Assembly: GCA_040007395.1 (NCBI GenBank)
Contig: JBDTVG010000217.1
Coordinates: 1 to 64,000, forward strand
Direction: 5' to 3'
DNA: 64,000 bases
Source of the DNA: DATGFK01 sp040007395
GTDB lineage: Bacteria; Chloroflexota; Anaerolineae; Aggregatilineales; UBA2796
This document shows, piece after piece, positions 8,084 to 15,738 of the stretch. How positions within the stretch are numbered: the first letter of the stretch is position 1; the number at the start of each line of letters is the position of its first letter. The translations under genes were made by a program, and so were the position numbers. The notes under the pieces are model-generated. The model had not been told where the DNA came from. It saw nothing but the letters and a program-made list of their open reading frames with translations, and did not search any database.

Positions 8084-8729
8084 TGTCTTGATCCTTCCGC
8101 TGGTGCAATAGCCAAATTAGGCCAAATCCGGTAACGGCACCGATCAGAATGCCTCCGACGGCTGCCGATTCGCCGAGCGTGATATAGGGATTCGCTGCGT
8201 ATCCGATATTGGAACTCAGGGTGGTACGATAAATGCCAATGCCAGCGGCTAATGGCAGACTGAGGCCAAAGCCCAGAGTGCTAATCGCTATCCACCAACT
8301 GGCCTCTTTCACCGTCTGCCGCAGCACCAGCCATTGAAAGAAGCCCACTACGAGACCAACTTCTGCACCGCTATAGATATCCCCATTGACAAAGGGGGTT
8401 ATGAATCCAAAGCCCAATCGAACATAAGGAAAGAAGAAAGCGCCGCTGTAGCTTAACCCGAAGAAGACCCCCCACCCTACCAGAGTCGCCGCAAACCACC
8501 AATTGGCCCGGCGCAGATGTGGGCGCAGCACCAGCCCCTGAAACAAACCAACTAGTCCCATGGCAATCGCGCTGATGAGTCCGGGGAAACCCACGAGCGG
8601 GCCAATAAGACCTATACCGCCTGCGCCGCTCATCGCTAAAGGCCATGTGGCTAGCCCCAAGCCTAGCCCGGCTCCAGTCGCAATAACCCATTTCCACCAC
8701 AACCCCGCATCAGAATAATTCGGTTTCAA
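8043..8729 (-). CDS. Polytopic membrane protein with WW-repeat motif
   Basis: Unknown 228-residue integral membrane protein with about six transmembrane helices. It carries an internal duplication: GLFQGLVLRPHLRRANWWFAA and GFFQWLVLRQTVKEASWWIAI are two copies of the same helix-loop-helix unit. Such proteins are frequent in Chloroflexota and Cyanobacteria but have no known function. The start is a TTG with GAGGG 11 nt upstream; no ATG is close. Its 3' end overlaps the beta-helix gene by 41 bp, indicating one transcript and possibly a shared role in membrane anchoring. Confidence 0.65.
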   Translation of the reverse strand: MKPNYSDAGLWWKWVIATGAGLGLGLATWPLAMSGAGGIGLIGPLVGFPGLISAIAMGLVGLFQGLVLRPHLRRANWWFAATLVGWGVFFGLSYSGAFFFPYVRLGFGFITPFVNGDIYSGAEVGLVVGFFQWLVLRQTVKEASWWIAISTLGFGLSLPLAAGIGIYRTTLSSNIGYAANPYITLGESAAVGGILIGAVTGFGLIWLLHQRKDQDNVQAAPEPSDNPS

Positions 8730-8921
8730 AGTCTATGATATCCCTCTCAAGGTTCAAGTCTAGGCCAGTTGGGGCGCAACGTAAAGACGGCAGGGTTCTG
8801 CACCATTGCGATCTTTCTCCACGTCGGGACTCCATGTTATTCACACAAGAATTTTGATTGTGTTCGTAGTATAGGGTCTTACCAAGAAAAAGTGTAATTC
8901 GATGTCCTTACCATATAGCCA

Positions 8922-8946
8922 GCGGACAATGCCTGCCCTGTCCGCC
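8922..8946. repeat. Dispersed palindromic repeat
   Basis: GCGGACAATGCC joined to TGCCCTGTCCGC: a hybrid copy of the dispersed palindrome family with one arm of each type, in an intergenic region. Confidence 0.6.
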
Positions 8947-9011
8947 AAACGGTGGAAACCCTACCCTGAATTTCATTTTGAGGCAATTGCCCTGTCCCGG
9001 TTGCTGCACAA

Positions 9012-9040
9012 TTGAATCATAAGAACATTCGTGCTATACT
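9012..9040 (+). promoter_or_regulatory. Promoter of the cdd1/tyrA/aro cluster
   Basis: TTGAAT at 9012-9017, a 17-bp spacer and TATACT at 9035-9040, with an extended TGC before the -10 box. Transcription should begin near 9047. This is the strongest promoter found ahead of the aromatic cluster and shows that the cdd1-like gene cannot start at 9012. Confidence 0.7.
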
Positions 9041-9158
9041 ATTGAGGTGGGTGGGTTTCGTCAAAAATGGAAATGCGAACCACATTTTATGGAATGCAGG
9101 AATTCGCCATCCGCGATCTGAACGGTTATATCCTTGTTTTTGCGGAGCCAGCGGCAGC

Positions 9159-9485
9159 ATGATGAAACTCAAAATGGTTAAACCTATCGTTGATCAGAAA
9201 AAGCAGGCAGCCCTGCGCGAACTTCGGCAGATCCCCGGTGTGGGCATTGCCGTTGCCGAAGATTTCTGGAACCTCGGTTTGCAGTCAGTAGACTCGCTGC
9301 GCGATGCCGATCCCGAAGCGCTGTATCAACAATTATGTGATTATGAAGGTGTTCAGGTAGATCGCTGTATGCTGTATACCTTCCGCTGTGCCGTGTACTA
9401 TGCCACTACCGCGCAGCGCGAGCCTGAGTTGCTCAAGTGGTGGAACTGGACTGACGAAAAACAGGCGCAAAGATCCACCACTTAG
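9159..9485 (+). CDS. Cdd1-like helix-hairpin-helix protein
   Basis: A 108-residue protein of the pathogenicity-locus Cdd1 family. The helix-hairpin-helix reads LRELRQIPGVGIAVAEDFWNLG, followed by SVDSLRDADPEALYQQLCDYEG and the family signature DRCMLYTFRCAVYYA. The fold suggests nucleic-acid contact, but the role is not established. The start is set at ATG 9159 (or the adjacent 9162) because the promoter -10 box lies at 9035 and the preceding frame is not conserved; GGAG lies about 11 nt upstream. It heads the aromatic cluster and is followed by a strong hairpin before tyrA. Confidence 0.8.
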   Translation: MMKLKMVKPIVDQKKQAALRELRQIPGVGIAVAEDFWNLGLQSVDSLRDADPEALYQQLCDYEGVQVDRCMLYTFRCAVYYATTAQREPELLKWWNWTDEKQAQRSTT

Positions 9486-9516
9486 CATATAATCCAGACA
9501 AATCTGGATTATATGC
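9485..9516 (+). promoter_or_regulatory. Perfect 14-bp inverted repeat ahead of tyrA
   Basis: GCATATAATCCAGA (9485-9498) and TCTGGATTATATGC (9503-9516) pair perfectly around a CAAA loop. It begins on the last base of the cdd1-like stop codon and contains TATAAT on both strands. There is no T-tract after it, so it is not a plain terminator. It could be an operator over a second promoter, or an RNA hairpin controlling tyrA translation. The nearest ATG for tyrA (9513) lies inside the right arm. Confidence 0.6.
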
Positions 9517-9533
9517 GACACAAGAATTTCTCC

Positions 9534-10409
9534 ATGAAGGCACTCGACGAAGCCGAATTTACGATTGTTGGGACAGGGCTAATGGGATCATCCTTAGCCC
9601 TGTCTTTGCGTGGCAAGGTCAAAGCATTGCGCGGTGTAGAACGTGACACCGCCCATCGCGCCCTCGCCGCCCCCTATTTTGACGAGATAGTGGCGGATCT
9701 TGATCACGCTTCCGCTAGCGCCGATGTTATTATTCTCGCCACCCCTATCCGTGTGATTGTCAGCCTGTTAGACAGGCTCAAGACGCTTGCCAAACCGGGG
9801 ACTCTGATCCTTGATTTGGGCAGCAGCAAAACGCAGATTGTCCGGGCGATGGATACGCTGCCGGAGACTCTACTCGCCATTGGTGGACACCCGATGGGCG
9901 GCAAAGAAACCAGTGGTCCCACTGAGGCCGACGCGACTCTCTTTGTGGATCGCGTCTTTGTGCTGTGTCCATCGCAGCGATCCACACCGGAAGCGCTCAC
10001 CTTTGCCCAAAGTATGATCGACGCGATTGGCGCACGGTGCTTGATACTCCCTGCCGAACGCCATGACCGTGCCGTTGCTTCGATCAGCCACATGCCCCAC
10101 GTGATCAGTGTGGGGTTGGTGCGGGCGGTCATGGAAGAATCACAAGCTGATGATACGCCTTGGTTGCTAGCCTCCAGCGGCTTCCGCGATATGTCACGCT
10201 TGGCAGGCAGCGACCTCACCATGCTGGGCGATATGCTCTTGACCAATCGTCAAGCGGTGCTAGATACGTTGGTCTTGTTCCGCAAACAGATCGATCAGAT
10301 CGAGGCGGCGTTGCAAACTTCCGACGAAGCCGAATTACGCGCTATACTTGAAAGTGCCCAGCACGCTCGATCTGACTGGTATGAGCGGTGGCGTAATTCA
10401 TCGGAGTAA
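9534..10409 (+). CDS. tyrA: Prephenate dehydrogenase
   Basis: NAD(P)-dependent oxidative decarboxylation of prephenate to 4-hydroxyphenylpyruvate, the tyrosine branch. The 291-residue protein starts with a Rossmann fold (FTIVGTGLMGSSLALSL), then ILATPI, LDLGSSKTQI, and the catalytic His segment GGHPMGGKETSGP; a second conserved His is in SHMPHV. The all-helical dimer domain occupies residues about 165-290. The ATG at 9534 lies past the hairpin and fits the family; ATG 9513 within the hairpin arm would add seven residues. Neither has a strong ribosome-binding site. The stop overlaps the aroE start by one base (TAATG), so the two are translationally coupled. Confidence 0.92.
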   Translation: MKALDEAEFTIVGTGLMGSSLALSLRGKVKALRGVERDTAHRALAAPYFDEIVADLDHASASADVIILATPIRVIVSLLDRLKTLAKPGTLILDLGSSKTQIVRAMDTLPETLLAIGGHPMGGKETSGPTEADATLFVDRVFVLCPSQRSTPEALTFAQSMIDAIGARCLILPAERHDRAVASISHMPHVISVGLVRAVMEESQADDTPWLLASSGFRDMSRLAGSDLTMLGDMLLTNRQAVLDTLVLFRKQIDQIEAALQTSDEAELRAILESAQHARSDWYERWRNSSE

Positions 10410-11296
10410 TGGCAGTGGCTATTAACGGACAAACGCAACTCGTAGGGGTCATCGGTTGGCCTATTACGCATTCGCTCTCGCCGGAGATGCACAACGCGGC
10501 GTTCAGTTACATGGGCTTGAATTGGCGCTACGTACCGCTGCCCGTGCGTTCGGAACATCTGCGCGAAGCCCTGCGGGGCATCGCCTCGCTTGGCTTTCGC
10601 GGAATTAATGTGACCGTGCCGCACAAAGTCGATGTGATCCCGCTGGTCGATACGATTACTGAGGCGGTAACTGTTGTCGGGGCTATCAACACGATTCGTG
10701 TGGATCGCAGTACTGGGCGGTTGGAAGGCATGAACACCGATATGGGCGGCTTCCTGAGCGATATGGCTGCTAACCGGATCAGCTTTGGCAAAGACCGACC
10801 CGTGATTATTCTTGGGGCGGGTGGGGCAGCCCGCGCCGCCGCCGCCGGACTGGTTCGCTCTGGCGCACACGTGATCCTTGTCAATCGCACGCTGGCTCAC
10901 GCCGAGTCGATTGTCTATTTTATGCAGTCAAGCTGGGCGCAGCCCAATATCGAATTTGCGCCAGTCGATGCGCTGGCAGAAGTCTCGCGCAATGCCTGCC
11001 TGATCGTCAACACGACTCCAGTGGGGCAGTGGCCTAATGTCACCGAAACGCCGTGGACGGAAGGCGTGCCGTTTCCGCAGGACTGTACGGTCTACGATAT
11101 GGTCTATCATCCTGTGAAAACCCGCTTACTGCGCGAGGCTGAGGCGGCGGGACTGCGGGCGGTTAGCGGGATCGGGATGCTGGTCTATCAGGGTGCAAAC
11201 GCGTTCGAGGCGTGGACAGGCAAGAAGCCACCTATTGATTTGATGAAAATGACCTGCTTGCAGATTTTGAATGAGTCGGGCGCGCTAAAGCTGTAA
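10409..11296 (+). CDS. aroE: Shikimate dehydrogenase
   Basis: NADPH-dependent reduction of 3-dehydroshikimate to shikimate. The 295-residue protein shows the shikimate-binding SLSPEMHN (about residue 22), the catalytic Lys in NVTVPHK, Asn/Asp in MNTDMGGF, the Rossmann GAGGAARAAAAGL, the NADP-type NRT after the second strand, and the C-terminal GIGMLVYQGANAFEAWTG. It starts one base before the end of tyrA, with GGAG 4 nt upstream. It is followed by an unrelated PIN-domain pair before aroC. Confidence 0.96.
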   Translation: MAVAINGQTQLVGVIGWPITHSLSPEMHNAAFSYMGLNWRYVPLPVRSEHLREALRGIASLGFRGINVTVPHKVDVIPLVDTITEAVTVVGAINTIRVDRSTGRLEGMNTDMGGFLSDMAANRISFGKDRPVIILGAGGAARAAAAGLVRSGAHVILVNRTLAHAESIVYFMQSSWAQPNIEFAPVDALAEVSRNACLIVNTTPVGQWPNVTETPWTEGVPFPQDCTVYDMVYHPVKTRLLREAEAAGLRAVSGIGMLVYQGANAFEAWTGKKPPIDLMKMTCLQILNESGALKL

Positions 11297-11356
11297 ATTG
11301 ATAACTCTCTCTCCGAAGATTAATGAATGCAAGGTCGATAAGTAAAGGCATTCGCT

Positions 11357-11584
11357 ATGAGCGCTTTGGAACAAGAAATTATTGAGAAGTTTCATCGGCT
11401 AGAACCTGCTGCCAAACAGCGCGTATTGGATATGCTGACCAGCAATACCCAATCGTCGTTTGATTATGCTGACTGGTGGGCGCAGGTCGAAGCGTTGCAA
11501 GTCAATATCCGATCACGACTGGGCGAAGGCGTAACCGTCGGCGCATTGTCGCTTCTCGATGAATTGCGCGAGGAAGAGTCGTGA
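11357..11584 (+). CDS. Antitoxin-like partner of a PIN-domain protein
   Basis: A 75-residue acidic protein of no named family that I can assign. Residues 1-35 (LEQEIIEKFHRLEPAAKQRVLDML) form amphipathic helices like those seen ahead of VapC genes in cyanobacteria and Chloroflexota; a conserved-looking W-W segment follows (YADWWAQVEAL). The stop codon overlaps the PIN gene start (GTGA), the usual toxin-antitoxin layout. The antitoxin role is inferred from this pairing. It sits inside the aromatic biosynthesis cluster. Confidence 0.6.
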   Translation: MSALEQEIIEKFHRLEPAAKQRVLDMLTSNTQSSFDYADWWAQVEALQVNIRSRLGEGVTVGALSLLDELREEES

Positions 11585-12021
11585 GTCAAGTTGTTCTTGA
11601 TTCGGGCATCCTAATTGCTAGGGTCTACGTGGAAACCCTCACTGCCGAGGCAACAAGTTTGCTCATGCAGCTCAAGGACGCACAAACGCAGCTCAATGCG
11701 CCTACACTGATGCGCTATGAGTTGATCGCCGTATCACGAAAGGCCGTATACCAAGCCCGCGTGACTGCTGAAGAGGGACTAATCGCACGCGATCAACTTC
11801 TCAGCTATCCAGTGACATTGCATTTCGATGATGCGCTGCTCAAGCGTGGCTATGAACTAGCAGAGAAGTTCAACCGTCCAACTGCTTATGATGCTCAGTA
11901 TCTTGCATTGGCTGAACGGTTGTCGTGCGATTTCTGGACAGCGGATGAGCGCATGTTCAATGCTGTGAACAGCAAATTCTCGACTATTCGTTGGTTGGGA
12001 CACTGGAAACCGACAGCATAA
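11581..12021 (+). CDS. PIN-domain ribonuclease, VapC-like toxin
   Basis: A 146-residue PIN domain, the fold of VapC toxins that cut RNA with a metal held by acidic residues. The first Asp is in VVLDSGILIA (the usual DSSVL), a conserved Glu follows in MRYELIAVSRKA, and the later acids lie in TAYDAQYLALAE and FWTADERM. All the catalytic acids are present, so it may be active. The GTG start overlaps the partner gene by 4 bp. Its placement between aroE and aroC suggests insertion of a small module into the operon. Confidence 0.8.
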   Translation: MSQVVLDSGILIARVYVETLTAEATSLLMQLKDAQTQLNAPTLMRYELIAVSRKAVYQARVTAEEGLIARDQLLSYPVTLHFDDALLKRGYELAEKFNRPTAYDAQYLALAERLSCDFWTADERMFNAVNSKFSTIRWLGHWKPTA

Positions 12022-12082
12022 CTTCCCTGAGTCGTGTTTACACATCGTGTATTATCAAGTTGAAAGAGACAGAACAGACATC

Positions 12083-13255
12083 ATGCGTTTTCTAACATCG
12101 GGCGAGTCACATGGCCCGCTGCTCACCGGAATACTTGAAGGAATGCCCGCCGGATTGCCCTTGACCAGCGCCGACGTGGATGCTGATTTACTGCGTCGCC
12201 AACAGGGCTATGGGCGCGGCGGGCGTATGTCCATTGAAAAGGATCATGTGCGTTTTGCGGCGGGAGTCGTCGCCGGATTGACGACTGGATCGCCCATTGC
12301 ACTATTGGTCGAAAATCGCGATTACAAGAATTGGGTCGAAAAAACCATTGACCCAATGACCACGCCGCGTCCCGGTCATGCGGATTTGACAGGCGCAATC
12401 AAGTATGGCTATCGCGATCTGCGGCTGAGTCTCGAACGCGCCAGCGCCCGCGAAACAACGATGCGTGTGGCAGTTGGGGCGGTCTGCAAAAAGCTGCTTG
12501 CCGCCTTCGATATTCGCGTACAGGGCTATGTTACGGCGATTGGCGATGTGGTTGCCGATCTGCCACCGACTGACGATTACGCCGCTCGCTTCGAGGCAGC
12601 CGAAGCCAGCGAAGTGCGCTGTCCCGATGCCGCCGCGACGGAGCGAATGCACGAAGCGATCAAGGAAGCGATTCAGGCCAAAGATACCCTCGGCGGGATT
12701 ATCGAGGTCGCCGCGATCAATGTGCCGCCGGGCTTGGGATCGCATGTCCACTATGATCGCAAGATCGATGGGCAGTTGATGGGCGCAGTCGGCAGCATCC
12801 ACGCCATGAAAGGCGTTGAGATTGGGCAGGCGTTCGCGCAGGCATTGATGCGCGGAACCGAAGTCCACGACGCGATCCATGTTCACGATGGCAAATTGAG
12901 CCGCAACAGCAATCGCGCAGGCGGGCTGGAAGGTGGCATTACCACTGGCGAACCCATCATCGTGCGGGCAGCGATGAAGCCCATCGCGACGACGCTCAAC
13001 CCACTCGACTCGGTTGATTTGGCAACAGGCGAAGCCCGCAGCATCGACTACGAACGCAGCGACTTTTGCGCCGTACCGCGTGCGGTTGTGGTGGTCGAAG
13101 CAATGGTGGCGATTGTGTTGGCGACAGCACTGCTGGAAAAACTCGGCGGCGACTCAATGGAAGAACTACGCCCGCGTTTCGCGGCGCTCCGCCAGAATTG
13201 CGTAGCCGACGTGCCGATGGACAACCAGCCGTGGCAGTTCAACTACGATTATTAA
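12083..13255 (+). CDS. aroC: Chorismate synthase
   Basis: Converts 5-enolpyruvylshikimate-3-phosphate to chorismate with reduced FMN. The 390-residue length is normal. The three family signatures are present: GESHGPLLTGILEGMPAG at the start, the Arg-rich RASARETTMRVAVG (residues about 130-143), and the C-terminal R-S-D segment (SIDYERSDFCAVPRAVVVVEAMVA). The ATG at 12083 gives the canonical MRFLTSGESHG; a GTG 36 nt earlier adds residues not found in the family. It is in line with aroE upstream and aroK downstream. Confidence 0.96.
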   Translation: MRFLTSGESHGPLLTGILEGMPAGLPLTSADVDADLLRRQQGYGRGGRMSIEKDHVRFAAGVVAGLTTGSPIALLVENRDYKNWVEKTIDPMTTPRPGHADLTGAIKYGYRDLRLSLERASARETTMRVAVGAVCKKLLAAFDIRVQGYVTAIGDVVADLPPTDDYAARFEAAEASEVRCPDAAATERMHEAIKEAIQAKDTLGGIIEVAAINVPPGLGSHVHYDRKIDGQLMGAVGSIHAMKGVEIGQAFAQALMRGTEVHDAIHVHDGKLSRNSNRAGGLEGGITTGEPIIVRAAMKPIATTLNPLDSVDLATGEARSIDYERSDFCAVPRAVVVVEAMVAIVLATALLEKLGGDSMEELRPRFAALRQNCVADVPMDNQPWQFNYDY

Positions 13256-13320
13256 CTCACCTTACACGGGAGGTGTTTTTATGCAAATCCTATGGGAGAT
13301 GGATTTAGGGTGAGGGCAGC

Positions 13321-13860
13321 ATGACGACATCCAATCGCCCACCAAATAACATTATCCTGTGCGGCTTTATGGGTACGGGCAAAACCACAGTCGGGCAGTA
13401 TCTTGCTGCTACCCTGCGCTGGCCCTTCGTCGATACCGATAGGTTGATCGAGCAGCGGCAGGGCAAAAGCATTAGCGCTATCTTTGCCGAGAATGGCGAA
13501 CCTTTTTTCCGCCAGATCGAAAGCGCCTTATGCGAGGAAATGATTGCATGGCGGCGAACGGTAATCGCGACAGGTGGCGGGATTGTGCTGAAAGCTGAGA
13601 ATCGCGACGCGCTGAACCGTGCCGGCGTTGTGGTCTGTCTCGAAGCGCCTGCCCATGAGATTGTGGAACGGCTGGTGGGCAAGACGGATCGCCCTTTGTT
13701 AATGGGCAGTAACCCAGAAGCACGAGTGAACGAACTGTTGGCGGTACGGGCCTCGGCCTATGCCGCGCTGCCGCATCACATTGACACAGCGGGGCGCTCC
13801 TCGAAGAAAGTCGCTCGCTCTGTGCTGGTGTTGTGGAAGCACATTCAGCGGGCTAGATAG
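13321..13860 (+). CDS. aroK: Shikimate kinase
   Basis: Phosphorylates shikimate at the 3-hydroxyl with ATP. The 179-residue protein has the P-loop GFMGTGKTTVG (residues 15-25), the shikimate-binding DTDRLIEQ, the Arg in FFRQIESAL, the GGG motif in VIATGGGIVL and the lid Arg in KTDRPLL. It lies 65 nt after aroC; the gap holds a GTGAGGGC fragment that may serve as ribosome-binding site. The next gene begins 11 nt after its stop. Confidence 0.95.
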   Translation: MTTSNRPPNNIILCGFMGTGKTTVGQYLAATLRWPFVDTDRLIEQRQGKSISAIFAENGEPFFRQIESALCEEMIAWRRTVIATGGGIVLKAENRDALNRAGVVVCLEAPAHEIVERLVGKTDRPLLMGSNPEARVNELLAVRASAYAALPHHIDTAGRSSKKVARSVLVLWKHIQRAR

Positions 13861-13871
13861 GGGCAATCACG

Positions 13872-14780
13872 ATGCGAAGCACTATCCTGCCATTTTCCAT
13901 GATCGCGCCATCCAACGCAGTCTTTGAGCGCGATCTGCGGCGGGTGCGTTGGCTGCGCCGTCCACGAGCGCTAGTCATGTATAGCGCCTATCTCCTGATC
14001 GGCATCCCATTGATCGAGGCTGTGCTGTTCGCGCTAGATTACTTCAGAAAGATGGCAGCACTGCAATTGGACAGGTACTACTCCACTGATTTCGATTTGT
14101 GGTTTGTGCTTATTCTGCTTGCAACGTTTCTGATCAGTGCCGCCGCCGATCTATACTATCTGGTCGTCACGGTCAACAGTATCAACCGGCTGATCGAGTC
14201 GGGCGAATGGGATTCGCTGCGCCTGACCCCGATCCCGGAACGCGATTTGGTCTTGGGCAAGGTTGCTGTCGCGCAGGTACGCGGTTGGCGGTTGATGACG
14301 CTGGATATGGCTTTACGACTGTGTGGTATTGTGGTGATAGTCGCGCTAGCAGTCTCAACCACAAATATTTTGCAAGTGCGGCATGAGTTGAGCACGCTGC
14401 TGGATGCAGGAATCATACTCGTGTTTTGCGCGGCCTATGTCCTTGAACCCTTGTGGCGAATGCGAACCATCGTCGCAGTCGGAATCGCGTTATCGGCGGG
14501 TATTCGGAATCTAGCCTTTGCGGTGCTGGCAGGATTGGCGGCGGTCTTTGCGCTGCATATCGTGCAGTTTTTCGTCATAGGCTTCACGATTTCCAGCCTG
14601 TACGCGATTACCTTTGCTTTTGCCATTGCGGCGGATCGTCGGTTTGAAACGCATCTGTTTACGTCGCTAGCTGGCTTACTGTTGACCGGAGCCTTTGCTT
14701 TCGCGCTCAACTATTATTACAGGCAGGTACAAGAGGCGGCACTGCGTCGCGCTTTCCGATGGGCGTTCAAAACAGACTAG
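13872..14780 (+). CDS. ABC-2-permease-like membrane protein, paralogue 1
   Basis: A 302-residue integral membrane protein with about six helices. The N-terminus holds FERDLRRVRWLRRP, a basic amphipathic segment. The central motif TVNSINRLIESGEWDSLRLTPIPERDLVLGK resembles the coupling segment of ABC-2 exporters (E-R-x-G-T-W-D-x-L-R-L-T-P, then I-x-x-G-K), so these are probably permease-like. No ATPase gene is nearby. It is the first of three tandem paralogues sitting between aroK and aroB on the same strand; it starts 11 nt after aroK with GATAGGGG upstream. Its link to aromatic metabolism is unknown. Confidence 0.75.
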   Translation: MRSTILPFSMIAPSNAVFERDLRRVRWLRRPRALVMYSAYLLIGIPLIEAVLFALDYFRKMAALQLDRYYSTDFDLWFVLILLATFLISAAADLYYLVVTVNSINRLIESGEWDSLRLTPIPERDLVLGKVAVAQVRGWRLMTLDMALRLCGIVVIVALAVSTTNILQVRHELSTLLDAGIILVFCAAYVLEPLWRMRTIVAVGIALSAGIRNLAFAVLAGLAAVFALHIVQFFVIGFTISSLYAITFAFAIAADRRFETHLFTSLAGLLLTGAFAFALNYYYRQVQEAALRRAFRWAFKTD

Positions 14781-14791
14781 GTAGGCTAACT

Positions 14792-15703
14792 ATGCTCAAG
14801 CGCATCCTGCCGTTTTCCCTCATCACGCCGCGTAATGCCGCCTTTGAACGCGACCTGCGGCGGGTGCGCTGGCTGCGCCGTCCACTAGCGCTAGTCATGT
14901 ATAGCGCCTATGTCCTGATCGGTATCCCGCTGCTGGTGAGCGTGCTGTTTCTGTTAGACTATTTCAGAAGGTCGGCAGCGGGGCGATATGGTAGTTATTA
15001 TTACTACTACAATACGAGCGTATGGTTTGCCATTATCCTGTTCGCGACGTTTCTGATCATGGTCATTGCCAATTTATACTATCTAGTGATCACCGTCAAC
15101 AGCATCAATCGGTTGATCGCTTCGGGCGAGTGGGACTCATTGCGCCTAACCCCGATCCCGGAGCGCGATCTGGTATTGGGCAAGGTTGCCGTCGCGCAAG
15201 TACGCGGTTGGCGCTTCATGACGCTGGATATGGCACTGCGGTTGTGTGCCATCGCGTTTGCGGTGACAGACATCGCAGCGACTTCAAATGGTTATCCCTT
15301 CCTGACCATAACCTCATTGAGTGCGCTGCTCAATCTGGGAAGCATTGTAACGTTGTGCGTGGTCTATACCCTTGAACCGTTGTGGCGGATGCGAACTGTT
15401 GTAGCAATCGGGATCGCGGTGTCGGCAGGCATTCGGAATCTGACGTTTGCCGTACTCGCCGGGTTCGGATTGGTGTTTGCGCTGCACATTGGACTGGTTA
15501 TCGTCATCGCGGCGACGACCTATGGACTGGCTCGTCTACTGGGTTCGCTAGTTTATAGCAGTAGCTTAGAAAGCCTCTTTTTCGGTTCAGCGGCGTTATT
15601 GTTTGGTACACTAGTGGTTGGGTTTGTTATCAACTATTTTTACAGGCGGGTACAACGGTATGCCCTCCGCCGTGCCTATCGAACGGCGTTCAGGACGGAT
15701 TAA
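14792..15703 (+). CDS. ABC-2-permease-like membrane protein, paralogue 2
   Basis: A 303-residue protein closely related to paralogue 1 along the whole length: FERDLRRVRWLRRPLALVMYSAY, TVNSINRLIASGEWDSLRLTPIPERDLVLGK and LEPLWRMRTVVAIGIAVSAGIRN are nearly identical, while the loop at residues 65-75 is Tyr-rich (YGSYYYYYN). The start at ATG 14792 follows an AGGTAGG site; an earlier ATG inside the previous gene is rejected. The similarity also holds at DNA level, which points to recent tandem duplication. The C-terminus is basic and cytoplasmic (RRAYRTAFRTD). Confidence 0.75.
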   Translation: MLKRILPFSLITPRNAAFERDLRRVRWLRRPLALVMYSAYVLIGIPLLVSVLFLLDYFRRSAAGRYGSYYYYYNTSVWFAIILFATFLIMVIANLYYLVITVNSINRLIASGEWDSLRLTPIPERDLVLGKVAVAQVRGWRFMTLDMALRLCAIAFAVTDIAATSNGYPFLTITSLSALLNLGSIVTLCVVYTLEPLWRMRTVVAIGIAVSAGIRNLTFAVLAGFGLVFALHIGLVIVIAATTYGLARLLGSLVYSSSLESLFFGSAALLFGTLVVGFVINYFYRRVQRYALRRAYRTAFRTD

Positions 15704-15738
15704 AGAACTAAAGAAAATCTAGAGAGATCTCAACACAC

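Larger units (their letters stand above)
8730..9158. other. Divergent intergenic region
   Basis: Contains one dispersed palindrome (8922-8946, GCGGACAATGCCTGCCCTGTCCG) and the promoter of the cdd1-like gene. An open frame begins at 9012, upstream of the predicted transcription start, and is therefore not part of the gene. I see nothing else. Confidence 0.6.

Noticed and set aside
8730..8790. Possible tRNA T-arm (GGTTCAAGTC)
   Set aside because: No matching acceptor stem, anticodon arm or D-arm around it.
9012..9158. Longer N-terminus for the cdd1-like gene
   Set aside because: The promoter -35 and -10 boxes lie within this stretch, so it is mostly not transcribed, and the residues match no family.
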